This document shows positions 1-14,200 of a stretch of DNA of 64,000 nucleotides, piece after piece. The DNA is taken from NCBI RefSeq assembly GCF_030463565.1, contig NC_134649.1, positions 37,349,044-37,413,043 on the forward strand, written 5' to 3'. The position numbers and the translations under genes were made by a program. Positions within the stretch are counted from its first letter, which is position 1; each line of letters opens with the position of its first letter. Under the pieces are notes generated by a model. It did not search any database. It worked only from the letters and a program-made list of their open reading frames with translations, and was not told the DNA's origin. This DNA comes from Pelecanus crispus (taxonomy: Eukaryota; Chordata; Aves; Pelecaniformes; Pelecanidae).

Positions 1-2085
1 TTTAAAGCAGATACCCAGGGTTTGCTTCAGCCTGCAAGATAATTGGGATTGGAAAGCAGTAATGCAGTTTTTAGGTGTAGTTATTGATAGCTTGTCACTG
101 TTTTCTTTTCTGGGAACAAGTGAGATATTGAAGCTGTGGCTCACAGCTCATGCTGCCATTCCGCACCTTACCGGTTAAAGAGGAAGGGTAGCGAACCTTC
201 CCGGGGTCTGAAATGGAGCTGGCTGCTGCACCAGCTGCTCTGGGCTGCTGCGGTCCTGCAAAGCTGGGGCTGTGGTGTGCTGCCTCTCAGCAAGCTGCTG
301 TTGTAAAAGGAGCTGTAGTGCAAACCAGAGCAGGGACAAAAAGCACAGCATTTGGGTGATGGTGCAGCAGCTCCCCAGTAGGAAAGTGAACGAGTTGGTG
401 CTGAGGAGGGAAGCTGGGCTGCAGATTAAACACGTCAAAGTATTTGTCTGTATTTGAGGTTTGCCCTTGGGTTGGAAAAAAATTCAGTCTAACTCATTTT
501 GGTTCACAGACAGATGCTTCCTAGCAACACCATTAAAGAGCTGAAAGTGGAAGCTGCTAGTAACTAGAAGTATTTTTCCTTATGCTGTGCTTGCGTGTTT
601 ATAAAGGGCCATTAAATGCTGGAATGCACGAATCTCATGTATTTCTGAAGACGTAGGTGTTATAGTGCTGAGATGAAAGTGCTTTGCTGCTCTTGTTCTG
701 CTGAACAAACACATGAGCTACTCGGTCATCTGCACCAACTTCCTTGAATGTAGCTGTGTAAAAGTGGACTGATAGGGAGGACTGCAGCATTATTTATCTG
801 ATAATGCTGGATTAGCATTCTTGGAAGCACCATAGAGCTAGCGTTTGTTTTTGGATAAAGCAGTTGCATGATCTCAGGATGTGGCTGGCGTGCCTATTTG
901 GAGAAGCTTTTGCTTGTTCGGTCAGGGTTGGTATGCAGAAAGGAGCAAAGTTGTCTGAACTCCATGCGTGTGTGTGTGTGAGCAGTACCAGATTGCTATG
1001 GCTTACATGAAAAGCAGTGGTGAAACAAGCCCGGATGCCCAAACCAGGTTTCCCACTTGGGTCTCCCATCTGGAAGAGTACCTCGGGTCACGGAGGAGCT
1101 GTGGACTTAGAGGAGATGCTCGCAGATAGTAGTAGCAGGAAAGCAATGGTTAAAAAAAGGAGATGAAAATAGACTGCCTCGTAATTAGAGTAGCCTTGTT
1201 GTCCCTCCAGGCTGTGAGCACGTAGGTCATTCCTGGACCCTGTCTTTCTCAGGTTTGTAAGCAGTAGCTTACAAATGAGACTCTGGACTCTTCAGAGCGG
1301 GGGGAGGAAGGACTAGGTAGTTAAATTCCTGAGGGGCCGCGTCAGCAGCAGAGGAGCCTTGGTTCAATGCTGTTTACTCAGCCTTATCTATCTTGTGGTG
1401 TTGCTACAGCTACCCGTGTGTGTGTTTTCTGAAAACAACCGAGAATAATCATGGAAGCTATTCACTAGCTTGTGTGAAACATCCATGATTATTTTCACTT
1501 GGGAGCTGAACAGGCCAAGAACGAAAAGTAAGCAAACAGTGAATATAGCTAAAATATGGACTGTGGTAGGAGAGAATAAAAGGAGCACACATTGTGGGCT
1601 GGAGTTTGCCATGGCTGTGCGGTATTCCAGCCAAAATACACAAGAGCATTAATCTTTCTGACTTGTAGAGCTTAAACCCCTGGTATTTCAGATGCTGTAA
1701 TAATACGGCCTCTTTGCAGGCTTGGCTTTGGCCTGGCCTCTCCGTGTGGTGGAAGGGGATACCTGGTCCGGAGCGCTGGGACATTCATTCAGGTGTCGGG
1801 TCTGAGCACCGGGAGGGTGGGAGACAGCCTGAGCTGGAGGTTTTGCCAGGCAGCTTGAATATAGTCTAATTAAAGGTTGGAAAGAACGGTCTTTTTCTCT
1901 CTTCCTGCATTAAATACAAAACACTTAGTACTTTGAAGGGCTGCAGTGGGGTGAGAGCTTGCGAGTCCGGTAAGTTTGGCTGTGGTCAGCTAAAACAGAT
2001 TAGGTGAGGTGGTTATGTACTGCTCGGATGTTAGCGCGTCCGTGTGAAGTGAGGAACTGAGCTAACTTGTAAATTCTCCAACTAG
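1..2085 (+). other. FLNB intron (partial), no other feature seen
   Basis: Sequence upstream of the first exon in the window, with stops in every frame. No filamin-like reading, repeat family or RNA gene was recognised. A short GT run lies near 965-980. Confidence 0.8.
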
Positions 2086-2203
2086 GGTCCAATGAAGGTT
2101 TTGGTAACTTACGGTGGTGATCCTATCCCTAAAAGCCCTTTCACTGTGGGTGTTGCTGCTCCGCTAGACCTAAGCAAAGTTAAAGTCAATGGACTCGAAA
2201 ACA
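2086..2203 (+). CDS. FLNB: FLNB exon (human exon 19 equivalent): end of repeat 7, start of repeat 8
   Basis: Acceptor AACTAG and donor GTAAGT bound 118 nt. The reading starts [11 protein letters not shown] and includes PIPKSPF (last strand of repeat 7) and [13 protein letters not shown] (start of repeat 8). It ends one base into a codon, completed by GA of the next exon. Confidence 0.93.
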
Positions 2204-5200
2204 GTAAGTACATCTGGGCTGGAAGCCCCATAGCCTGCCTCTGAAGTGTCTCCTGAATCTAGGCCAATGTGTCCCGCTGGAACAGAAGTGGGCAAAACAA
2301 TCTTCTTTTTAACTTCTTGCTACAGTTGGGGATCAGCCAGCTGCAACTTTGTAGCTTAACCACTCTGACTTAGCTGGTCCTCTTGAGGGCTGAATTTCAA
2401 TTTAGATTTTTTTTTTTTTTTTTTTTTTTTTTGGCAAAGATTACATGGCAATGTGTACAAAGCATGTGTTGGGGTTTGGTCCCTTGTGGTGAACAGAGCT
2501 GGTCTCTTCACCAGGCTGGGCACCTGCTGATGAAATCTGGTTTCCTTGGGGCTAGATGGCTGTTTGTTCAAATATATGTAATTGCTACAGTGCAGAATGT
2601 CATTCATATAGTCTCTTTGTTTTCTAAAAGCGGAAGAACTTAGGGCTGTGAAATACTGTTGCGTTCCTGAAATGAGCCTCTTATACTGTCAGGCCATGTC
2701 TTACAGACTTGTTTAGCGCTCTAGCTTTGTAGCTCAAATTAACCAAAGCACTTGGGTTTTTCTTTGTTTGGTTTGGCAGGGTTTTTTTGCACGCAGAGGG
2801 ATGCAGACTGAGCAGGACTCTGCCAGTGCTTGCTCCCTCGGTGGTACGTACACGAGAGATTTCTTGGAGCACTGTCTGATGTTGAGTACTTAATGTAGTA
2901 ATATGGGGTTTGTCTTTTTCAGGAGTGGAAGTAGGGAAGGATCAGGAATTTGTAATTGATACCAAAGGAGCTGGTGGGCAAGGTAAACTGGACGTTAATA
3001 TTTCCAGTCCTATGAGGAAAGCTGTGCCATGTCTGGTGGAACCGGTTCTGGGTAAGGAGTGCAGCACTGCAAAATATATCCCAAGGGAAGAAGGACTGTA
3101 TGTGGTGGATGTGAGTTATGATGGCAATCCAATCCCAGGGAGCCCCTATACTGTGGAGGCCACGCTACCTCCAGACCCCTCCAAGGTAAGTGAATGATTT
3201 AGGGCTGTAACAGCAACTGATACTGAAAACTGAATTGTGGGCTATTGCATGAGACTTGGCTTGGTTTTGGCCAAACCAGACCCAGGAACATCCTTACTCA
3301 GAGCACTGAGTCGTTCCTTTTGACTCATGGAAGTCATTCCTACAACACTGTATTTGAAAAAAACATTGAACTGAATAAGAATGCTGCAAGCTTCCTGCAT
3401 AATGTGGCAAATACAAGTATTGCTCCTAATTAATAGAAGCTGGCTTCATGAGCATCTTGACTGTATTAATTGAGATGCTTCTTTCTAAGGAAATAGATTT
3501 CAAGAAAAACGTGTGTACAGCCATCAAATATTTTAATGTTTCTACCTTTCATATCCCGTGACTATATAAAAGCAGCTGCAGTGAGAGTATGACTATCCTT
3601 GCCTAGAAACCTCTTTGGAGGAGAGATTCCAACTTTACAGTAAAACTCGGAGCAGCAAAGGAGACGTTGCTTTCTGTGTATTTTTAAGAGCTTGTTAATT
3701 GAGTCCAACATACAAACAAGTCTCACTAGGCAGTCTGTGCTGGCAATAACACAGAAAAATGAGTTTAGCTCAACTGCATATTCTCTTCTAGGTAAAAGCT
3801 CATGGTCCAGGTCTTCGAGGGGGCCTCGTTGGAAAACCAGCCCAATTCACGATAGATACCAAAGGGGCAGGAACTGGAGGTTTGGGTTTGACGGTAGAAG
3901 GCCCGTGTGAAGCTAAAATTGAATGCTCGGACAACGGTGATGGAACCTGCTCTGTCTCCTATCTGCCTACAAAGCCTGGAGAGTATTTTGTAAACATCCT
4001 CTTTGAAGAAGTTCACATTCCTGGTTCGCCGTTTAAGGCAGACATAGAAATGCCATTTGATGTCTCTAAAGTCATTGCCACGGGCCCGGGTTTGGAACGT
4101 GGTAAAGTAGGTGAGGCAGGGCTGCTGAACGTCGACTGCACGGAAGCGGGTCCTGGGGACCTGCGGGTGGACATGGTGTCGGATGCTGGTTCCAAAGCTG
4201 AGGTCCAGATCGATGATAACAAAGATGGCACCTATGTCATAACATACGTGCCACTCTCGGCTGGCATGTACACAATCAAGATGAGATATGGAGGAGAGCA
4301 AGTGCCTAAGTTCCCAGCCCGGGTCAAAGTGGAGCCAGCTGTGGACACAAGCAGAGTTAAAGTGTTTGGGCCAGGAGTGGAAGGAAAAGGTGAGAGTAAC
4401 TGTTGTAATCAGAGTTTGTAGGACTTGCAATCCTTTATCCTGCACAGAGTATTCTGAGCATTAGAAGTTGTAATACCCTTGTGTGTTCCCATGGTGACCC
4501 TCGGACAGGGCTGTTTTATGTTCCCAAATGAGTTGTTTATCATGCTGGTTCACAAAATGTTTTGTCATCGGAAATACATGTGGTTCTTGAAGTGACTCTT
4601 CAAAATGTATCCTCCAGGTGTCTTCCGAGAAGCTACAACCGAGTTCACTGTGGATGCTCGACCTCTAACGAAGGCTGGTGGTGACCACATCAGGACACAG
4701 ATCATGAGCCCGTCTGGCTCCCCTGCAGACTGTCTCATCCAAGACAATGCCGATGGAACGTATTCAGTAGAGTACACGCCATTTGAAAAAGGTAACCTCG
4801 GGGTTTTGGTTTGGGTTTTTGGGATTTTTTTTGACTTGAGAGGGGAAAACCAACAGCAAGCAGCTCTTCTGACACTTTCATTTGGCAAACTGCTGAGGTC
4901 TGCCAGTAACTTGATGGCACCTTAGCAAGATTTTTGCCAGTAGAGGAGGTAATTCTGCAGGAAGTAGCTCTATTTTAACTTGAACTGACTTTTACGGTAA
5001 CTTGGCCTCAGAAGAACAGTGCATAGATGGCATCTTGGTTACAAAACACTAGTGAAGTCTTGTGAAATGCAGGAGGAAGCTCTTACCCATATACTGACAT
5101 TTAAGTCTGTAGCATCTTGTAGAAGTGATGTTAAGTGATGAGAATGTTTAGGGAATTCAGGGGGTGTTTTCTGCCTCTTAACAGGTCCGCACACAGTCAG

Positions 5201-8200
5201 CGTAACGTATGATGGTGTACCTGTGCCAAACAGTCCCTTCAGAGTGAACGTGACAGAGGGCTGCCATCCATCACGTGTGAAGGCACAAGGACCTGGACTC
5301 AAAGAAGCTTTCACAAATCAGCCAAACGCCTTTTCGGTTGTCACCAGGTAACTGGGCCTACTTGATCCTGAAGGAATATCCGAGACAGGGATGAGCGTAG
5401 TGGGCTGTGTGGTGCAGGATGCTAAACACAGTACAAATACTTACAGAAAGGCCAAGCTGTGTCCTTCTGATTACTCTATGTGCTACCTCATCGCGTACTG
5501 AGCACTCTGCTCTGCAGAGATTAGGAGTTGATAATGATTGAGGATAAAATTCTAGGAAAATGCAAGTGAGGTTATGCTGAACAGCTTTGCATGCCAGAGC
5601 ATACTGAAGGCTGGACATCAGAAGTCAGGTTACTGCATTTCAATATGGGTAAAAATGCAGCCAGAGCATGCAAAAGCTACAAAGCTGCTGTTAGAAGTAG
5701 GTAATTCTAACTATGTGTGCTTCTGTCTTGCAGAGGGGCAGGAATTGGTGGCCTTGGAATAACTGTTGAAGGACCTTCAGAGTCTAAAATTAGCTGTAAA
5801 GATAACAAGGATGGGAGCTGCAGTGCCGAGTATGTTCCTTATGTTCCAGGAGACTACGATGTTAACATCACGTACGGGGGAGAGCATATTCCTGGTAAGA
5901 GCTCTTGCTCAGTGCCTTTCAGAAGAGGGAAGGCATTGAGCTAAGGACTCGGTGCCTTGTCTGTAGCTCACTCATGCTGGGGTATGTTGAGGTTTTGACT
6001 TTCTGCTTTTCCTGAGAAGTCAGGCAGAAACAGCGGTGGTGTTTGTTCCTCACACTGGGCAGGGAAGTGTGGAGCGCTTTGTGCTGTGGTGCAGTAGTTT
6101 TTGAGGAAGGGCTGCAGTCTCTTCTCATTTCTGAAATGGCCTCTGTGGGATGTGGAGGAGCCTCGTTGAGACTGTAGCACCTGCAGGGGGGAACAAAAGA
6201 GTGGGTACGGATGGGTGGGACAGGGAAAGGGATGCTAGCCCTTGACAGATAACTGGTATTATGCACAAGTGGTGTGTAATGCATTAGGTCAAGAAAATAG
6301 CCCTTTGGTATGTGGATGTTTCTGCAGTAAGACGGTCTAATGGGTGAGCTTATCACAGGGATTATATTAAACACTGCAAGTTTTGGTCACTGCAGAAAGC
6401 ATAGTAACTGTTCCTAAACCAGATGTTTACCCGTGTATGCATTTGCACTGGCTGTTCAGCTGAAGTGAAGTAGGTTTAAGGAATGTTCCAGGTACATCTG
6501 GCATCTGCAGTTCATGATTAAAAGAAGGATATTTTGCTTGATACCAAGAATTAAGTGATCCTAAATGCCAGACACATTTTGCTGCAATGTTTGAGTTCTT
6601 ATGTGCTGTCATATGGCATACAGCTAGGTATTCTTTCCTAGATGTTGTGAGTGAGCCAGTTCTTTCCCATTGGTCCCATTTGATTTGTCAACATACTGAA
6701 CTTGGTAGAATATAAAGGAAGCAATTGCCTGCATGACGCTTCGTTTGCACTTCTGGTTTCTTTCATGCATTTTTTTCTGAGGTGTGAGAAGCAGATGGAT
6801 CACAACTGAATTGTTGATTAGACAGTGAAAATGTAGAAGCACCATCATTACACCTCTGGCTTTTGCGGAAGCAGAGAAGTAGCATCGAGGCTGTGGGATT
6901 GTCATTTCTGCCTGAGGTTGAGGGATAGTAATGAAAAAGCCCAAGGAAAAGTAGAGAAAAAGATCTTTGGTTTCCTGTAACTGTTAACTCTGTGGTGTTT
7001 AACACTTGCTGCGTTAATTTCCAGGCAGTCCTTTCAAGGTTCCTGTGAAGGATGTTGTGGATCCCAGCAAGGTGAAGATAGCAGGACCAGGTCTGGGAAC
7101 AGCTGTTCGAGCCAAAATCCCACAGTCCTTCACTGTAGATACCAGCAAGGCAGGAGTAGCACCCCTTGAGGTGGTGGTGGCAGGAGCCAGAGGTAAGAAT
7201 CGAAGTACTCTGTCCAGCTGTGTCCCCATCTCTGCGTTTGGGTGGGTAACATGGTCCTGACCCTGCTTGCAAAGGTGGTGATACCACTTGAATGAGCATT
7301 TCCCTCTGTTCCTCTTCATCTGGCATGTGCACCTTGACAGCTGACCCATGTGTCATGCTGTAAAGGGAGGAGAACTGCGTCCTAGGTAGTGCTGCTTTGG
7401 GCAGTGTCTTTGGCTTGATCCTAATCTTCAGAGCTGGGAGAAGCGACGTGAGTAACCATCACTGGTGAACAATTGTGGCTTAGACTTAGACATCACAAAG
7501 TAAATCCAGAGTCTCATACGTGAATGGTGACTTGGGAAACCCGTGTCACTGAGTTGCAGGAGTCTCTGAAATATGGTGAAACCTCTCAGTGGTCCCCGGA
7601 GAGCAGCAAGGCCCTCACGCTATAGCCTTGATGATGTTTGTATTAACCTAGGAAGCTCTGTCTTGGTGGCACAGTATCTCAGCAGCAAGTACCTTTTGGC
7701 TGCAAGTCTCACCTTGCTAGGAGGCAAGAGCTGCTTCCCCACTCGAGTGTCAGGTCATGCTGGTGTGGGTGCCCCTCAGGTAACCCTTCTTTAATTTTAG
7801 TGGATGAGACGGATTCCCAGGGATGGTGCTCCCCATTGAAAGCGGTTTCAGATGTCTTTAAAGGTGATCCAAAGGGTGACACTGAGACAGGTTTGAACTC
7901 TCACTAACTGATAGCAATTTTGGCTCTCGGAAATCTAATTAGCAATGGCAAGAATCATCTAGAGGAGGGAGTGGGAACCAACAGTGTTGCTTTTAGGCTT
8001 TGCATGGCGATTATATGTTTCTTTTGTGCTTGTTTTACTGCTAATCCGTCCTGTGTTTCAAAGCCAACTTGTATGAGACTGCTTTGTGTGATGATTTGAA
8101 CAGATATGTCGTGTAATCTGCTGTAGATTTAGCTTAATGCAAATTGAAATAATTGATCCTGCTTTCTTAGGACTTTGTCAGCTTGCAGGGGTCTCTTGCC

Positions 8201-11200
8201 TAGGCTGCGAGCCTGCCTTTCCAAATACCTGATTGTGAAAGACTCAGTTGGTGAATGCTATGCATCAACTGGCTTTAGGGCTCAATTCTGTGCAGTGAAT
8301 CCCAGTAACAATATGCAATCTTGTAAATGACAGTTCAGGCAATTATAACCATTACTCATTTTCTTTCTCGAAAGATCTTCACTGTCTTTTGAGCAATTGC
8401 TCTTGACTGTACAGAAAGGCAGATTTTTCTCCAGTATTTTCAGGCTAGGTTTTATTTACAGCAAGAAGACTGGAGCCCAGAGAGTGGTGGATTGCAAATC
8501 TATCTTAAGTCAATGGCTCTTGAATACAATATAAGGGAAACTGATCACTGATCCATGCCCATTGCCTTCATTCAAAAATAAAAAAAAAAAAAAAATGAAA
8601 TTTAGCTTGTTGCAAATTAAATGAGCAATGCATCTTGGAGCTTTGTGTGGCAAATGGCTGGTGAGGAATTGAGTTTTAATAGCGCAGCTGAGAAAATCGT
8701 ATGTTGCTTTTTTAGGAGTTGTGGAGCCTGTTAATGTAGTGGACAACGGAGATGGCACCCACACGGTGGTGTACACCCCTACGCAGGAGGGACCCTATAT
8801 GATCTCTGTCAAATATGCTGATGAAGAGATTCCTCGCAGGTAAGGTGAAGAAGATAAACTTAAATGAACTGAAGATTTAATGACCTGATCATGCTCAGCA
8901 CATGAGCATTATTTAAGGGCTAGATGTGGTCCTTTCTACTTAACCAGTGCAGCCCCTTGTGCGACTTCAGGGTTCAGCGGTGGTTTGAGCTTGCTGCATC
9001 TACAGCAGAGACACCGTAGAGGGCGTGTATCCGCACCTCAGTGTGTACTGCAGTAACTATCAGCCATTGACTTAGGAGGAGGGGGCAATAACGGGTTTCC
9101 CTTTAAGTCCCTTCAAGGTGAAGGTGCTTCCTACATACGATGCCAGTAAAGTGACAGCGAGCGGACCAGGTCTCAGTTCCTATGGCATACCAGCCAGCCT
9201 GCCTGTGGAGTTTGCCGTGGATGCGAAGGATGCTGGGCAGGGACTTCTGGCTGTACAGATCACTGTAAGTAACTACAAAACCAAGCAGAAGTGGAAACAT
9301 GTTGCTGTAGGTGGGCACGAGTGGCTCCTATCGGAAATGTCCACAGCTGTACCCTAACATACCCAGTGTCCTGGAGAGTGGGCTGCTGGCTGGACCTTAA
9401 GATCTGGTACTGGAAAGCCTTGCTCTCTGTGTTTGTGAAGCTCTTGAGGCTGCTTTTATAAGGCTTATGTCTTAGTCATCACCCATGTTGTATTTGGCTC
9501 TTGGTTAACCTTACACTCTGCAAATGCCCAAAGTGAGATAAATAGTTTCTTATAAGATTATGAAAATGCTGGAATTTGAAATGGAGACGGCCTTCTAGCA
9601 GTGTAGTTCAGCAAGGCCATGAGATAACATCCACACTGAGCATTATATGATGATAAATTAACAAACAAGTCTCCCTCAAGGTTGCCAAAAGTCATAAGCT
9701 GCTTAAGGAGATACTACAGGAATGTTTTTATTTGACTTTGTTTTTGCTTTTCCTGAAATTTCTGGTGCCTGGACTCTGAGGCCTCAGCAAAAAGGTCTCT
9801 GGTTAAGTGGGCCATCAAGCACATTTCTCAGCTCTGGCATGCCGAGGTCATGGCATGGCTGGTTGTACTTGCCCTTCTGCATTCTTGCTCCTCTGCTGTC
9901 CCGCTGTCTGCTCAGGTGCAGCAAAGCAATTATCTTTATTCTGGCATGCAAGTAAGCTCTTAAAGGATCCAAAATCCCATTTGTCAGAGTTCCCAGCCTG
10001 GCCATGGCTTTGAAGATCAACTTCATAGAATCATTTAGGTTGGAAAAGACCTTTAAGATCATCAAGTCCAACCATTAACCTAACACTACCAAGTCCACCA
10101 CTAAACCAATTAAGGGTAGAGTAATAATTTCATGTTTCCTGGCTTGGTGGCTGGACTATTTTTTAATGAAAGTAAAAACTAGGAATCATTAAGGTTGGAA
10201 AGGATCTCTAAGATCATCGGTCCAACCATCAACCCAACACCACCGTGCCCACTAAACCATGTCCCAGAGTGCCACGTCTACCTGTTTTTTGAACACTTCC
10301 AGGGATGGTGACTCCACCACCTCTCTGGGCAGCCTGTTCCAATGCTTGACTACTCTTTCCACGATGAAATTTTTCCTAATATCCAATCTAAACTTCCCCT
10401 GACGCAGCTTGAGGCCATTTCCTCTCGTCCTAAATCCTGCATGGTGGGAGTGTATAGGTGATCCTCCTCACAGCATTTATTTGCTTCTTGTTCCAAGCTG
10501 TTGAATGTCAAATGTTTCACAAGCCTGCCTTAAAGAAGTAAGCTCTTTCACACTGTACCTAAAATTTCAAGTCCTTTGCAGCTTATACTGTACCCCAGGC
10601 CATGTTAAGTCATAAAATACAGAATGGGGTCAACATGCAGTTCCTTGTAAGCAGGCCTGGAAGACTTTCTAAAACGCCTCACACTTTGCAGCTGATGAGT
10701 TGCACTGAAGGCTGAGGCTGGGAGTAACTGTCGGAAACATTACGCACAGTACTGATCTTGGTTGTAGATATGAAAGCTTCATGGTGAAGCTCAGGTCTGT
10801 ATTGTTTATGCATCTGTTTAATTCCTGTATTCAGTGTAGAAAGAGTAGTTGAAGGGACTACATAGACCTGCTTTTAACTGTAGACCTTGCGGTGTGTCGG
10901 GAGCTGGATGCCTCATCCAGGAGGGTTGACGGCAGACTCCAGTAATGCTTCCCCCTGACCTCAAACCTTTTGGGGAGCAGCTGGCCAAAGCTAGCCAGTG
11001 CTTTGTCAGGACAGAGCTGCACAGTCTGGCTCCTGATCTGTGCCTGAGGGACCTGGGAAGTGTTCTTCATTTCCAGCAGCAATATGACGATGAAGCCTAA
11101 AACTTCTTACATTTAATATAAAGTCATTAAAATGGCTTGCTGCGTCTTATAAACGTTCTTGTACCAATCAAAGAATAGCTAATGATAGCACTGATTGTTT

Positions 11201-14200
11201 TATAGTGGTCTGATACCTTTTTGCTCCTAAGAGTCTATTCCTGGTACTAGTACTTGACTGAAATATATTTAACCCTCAAAAAGCTGCAGTTCTGTATCTG
11301 TTTGAGACTATCTAAGTATGGTTGTGAACAGATATGCTGCCCTGCTAAAGGAATTCATAGTGCCTAAATCTTCTCTTTTGCATTCCTCAGGACCAAGAGG
11401 GCAAACCCAAGCGAGTGGACATTCATGACAACAAGGATGGCACTTACACAGTCACCTATGTCCCTGACAAAACGGGCCGCTATACGATTGGCGTGAAGTA
11501 TGGTGGAGATGATATCCCATCCTCTCCCTATCGGATCCGGGCATCTCCAGCTGGGGATGCTAGCAAGTGTTTGGCCACAGGTGGGTGTTGGCTCCTCTCT
11601 TGCTGTTGTTTGTATTTGGTGTAAAGCTGCTTTCTGAGCATGGTACAGTTGATGTAATGGGTGTAGAAGACGCTAGAGACTTGTGTAATCTGGCTGCTTT
11701 TACAAGAGGGGTTTTCCTAAAGATAAAGAAGCATCCACCCTGCGCGTCAGCAGGAATCTCTTGCAGTCTCTCGCAGAATCTTTCAAACTGCCTGGGTTGT
11801 TACAAACAGCCAGATGCAACCAAAGTCTGATGCTTAATTTGGCCTAGATAAATACTGCTGAGAACTGCAGTGAGGTTGACTTAAAAATAACACATCTGCG
11901 CACATTCACTGGATCATGCTCCTTGCACTGCGAGTGTTGTGAGAAGCTTTTTGTTATGAGTACGAACAGAATTAATTCTGAGGATGTAAATAGCTGGCTG
12001 TGTGCTTCTGGATTAGCAAAGCCTGTTCAGGCTGGGTGTTACTAGCGGAGGTTTCTGCTGCTTTTCTGTCTGGTCAAGGTTGGCCAGAGTCTGGACAGAC
12101 TTTTGGAAGGCGTGGGTGGAAGGAGAGAACCTAAAGATAAGACATTACTACAGCTCAGAAATCATTGCTTCAAGAATCAGTGCCTTGGTGTAGGGGAGGG
12201 ACTCCAAATTTGTTGCTGTAGGAGAACGCTTATAGCTTTGACCCTTACCTGTTCTCAGGATGGGTGGTCACCATGGCATGCTGCCACCTCCCAGCCAGCC
12301 GGAGGCTGTGGCAGGGAGAAGCGGTGACAGGAACTAGTTACAAGAATGCCACTGAATGTTAAATCCCCTGATTTTAAAATAAATACATAAATTGGGCGAG
12401 ACAAAATTGAACAGGGAAACTTGAATTGAACAGGCAATCTGTGGCTGTAGACTTGTGAGAGCGTCTGGGCGTTGTGCTGACCTGCATTGGGCAGTTAGAG
12501 CATACCTGGTGCCCATCCGGCAGCTGGCTGCTTTCAAGCCTGCTTAAACAGAAATATATTCCTGACACAATGGAAAACACATAGTGGCAGGTATCCCCTT
12601 CGCTTCAAAATTTAAAAGAGGCCTTAATGGCTGAATCTGATACTCTTCCAAATAACTCAAGTTGCTAACTATTCAAAATAACTGTGATGGAGATTACTCT
12701 CAGATGCCAGCTTAAATTTCCCCGTTCCAAGAAGTGTCTGTGACTCTCTGCTGTAAATATGAAATACAGTCATTGTAGGAGTAGATGCTGGAATACTGTC
12801 AAGGTATTAAAATGGCAGGTTCATTGCCACTTGAAAATGAGCCATTTACCTGGTAGCAAGTGCCAGTCAAAAGCAGGAGTATTAAATATGTACTGCAAGT
12901 AAGACTTAATAGTTCTCATTTAAACACAGTGTTCTTCAGGCTGGTTCTGATTGCCACAATTTGGGCATTGTTTCATGATTTTCTTTTTTTTGGGATGTGT
13001 GGCAGAACAGTGGAAAATCATTTGTGGGTAATGTAGGAGGAAACATGGCCATGGCTGCTACTGTGCCCTTTTATAGCTGCTTACACGGGGAGGTTTATGT
13101 TAAAGCAGTGACAGCTGAATCGCTGGCCGGGGCAGAAGATAGTGCCTTTGGCTCTGCATAAAGGAGTATGGCGATAAGAGTATGGGTTAAGGCATTGCTT
13201 TCTTCAAACTTAGCTTTTTTTCCCCACTCTGTTCTCATCCAGCCTCTCTGATTGCAGAGGAGAAGGAAAGCTGGTGGCCAGCTCTTGCATGCTGCTGTGC
13301 TGACCAAAGCTACGAATGTCCCTTGTTGTACATCTGCTCCCAAAATCATGTCTGTGGGTCCCCGGGACTGGTGTTTTGGTGCCATGCTTCCCAGGCGCCT
13401 TGTGGGCCGCCTGCCTGGGAAAACTGTCCTCTGAACTCTTTCTGTAACAAAAATTGCCTTGTAGGTCCTGGAATTGCACCCACTGTGAAGACTGGTGAGG
13501 AAGTTGGCTTTGTGGTAGACGCCAAATCAGCAGGGAAGGGAAAAGTGACGTGCACCGTCCTGACGCCAGATGGGGCAGAAGCTGAAGCAGATGTTGTTGA
13601 AAATGAGGATGGGACTTACGATATCTTCTACACCGCTGCCAAACCAGGAACTTACGTGATTTATGTCCGCTTTGGTGGGGTGGACATTCCCAACAGTCCT
13701 TTCACTGTCATGGTAAGCCAGCTCTGCTCTAAAAATACCTCCCACTTGGATTCCCGCTGCCATGTTTTATTTAGTGATAGGTTAACTCTGTGTGTAAATG
13801 TTTGTTTAGGCATTTATTAGACTAGCAGGAGCTAATGAATCCTTGTTACTTGCAGAGCTTATTTTGAGCAGGCAATACAGTTAAGTGAAGAGGGATAGAA
13901 GCCATCAGAGGATGAAGACTTGGCTTCTCTGAACAAATTCGTGTAGTTCCATGTAGTTCTTTTTCTAAATGATGTAAGGGTGGTGGTAATCGGCTTCTAC
14001 GACTAATTACTTCAGCCGTTGTTGGATACGGTGCTCTGACTTGTCCGTCTCTCACTCTTTGTAATGTTGACCCCAAAATACGGAACGGTTTGCTGACAGA
14101 CCCCAGGGAAGCAGGCTGTTAGCTCACACTTAAAAATGATTTGCAAGTGCTAGTTAAACTGTTACGGCCAAAATCCCCTCCTTCTAATTATGTTCCTTCC

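Noticed and set aside
3765..4445. 226-codon minus-strand ORF
   Set aside because: Exact shadow of the large filamin exon on the plus strand.
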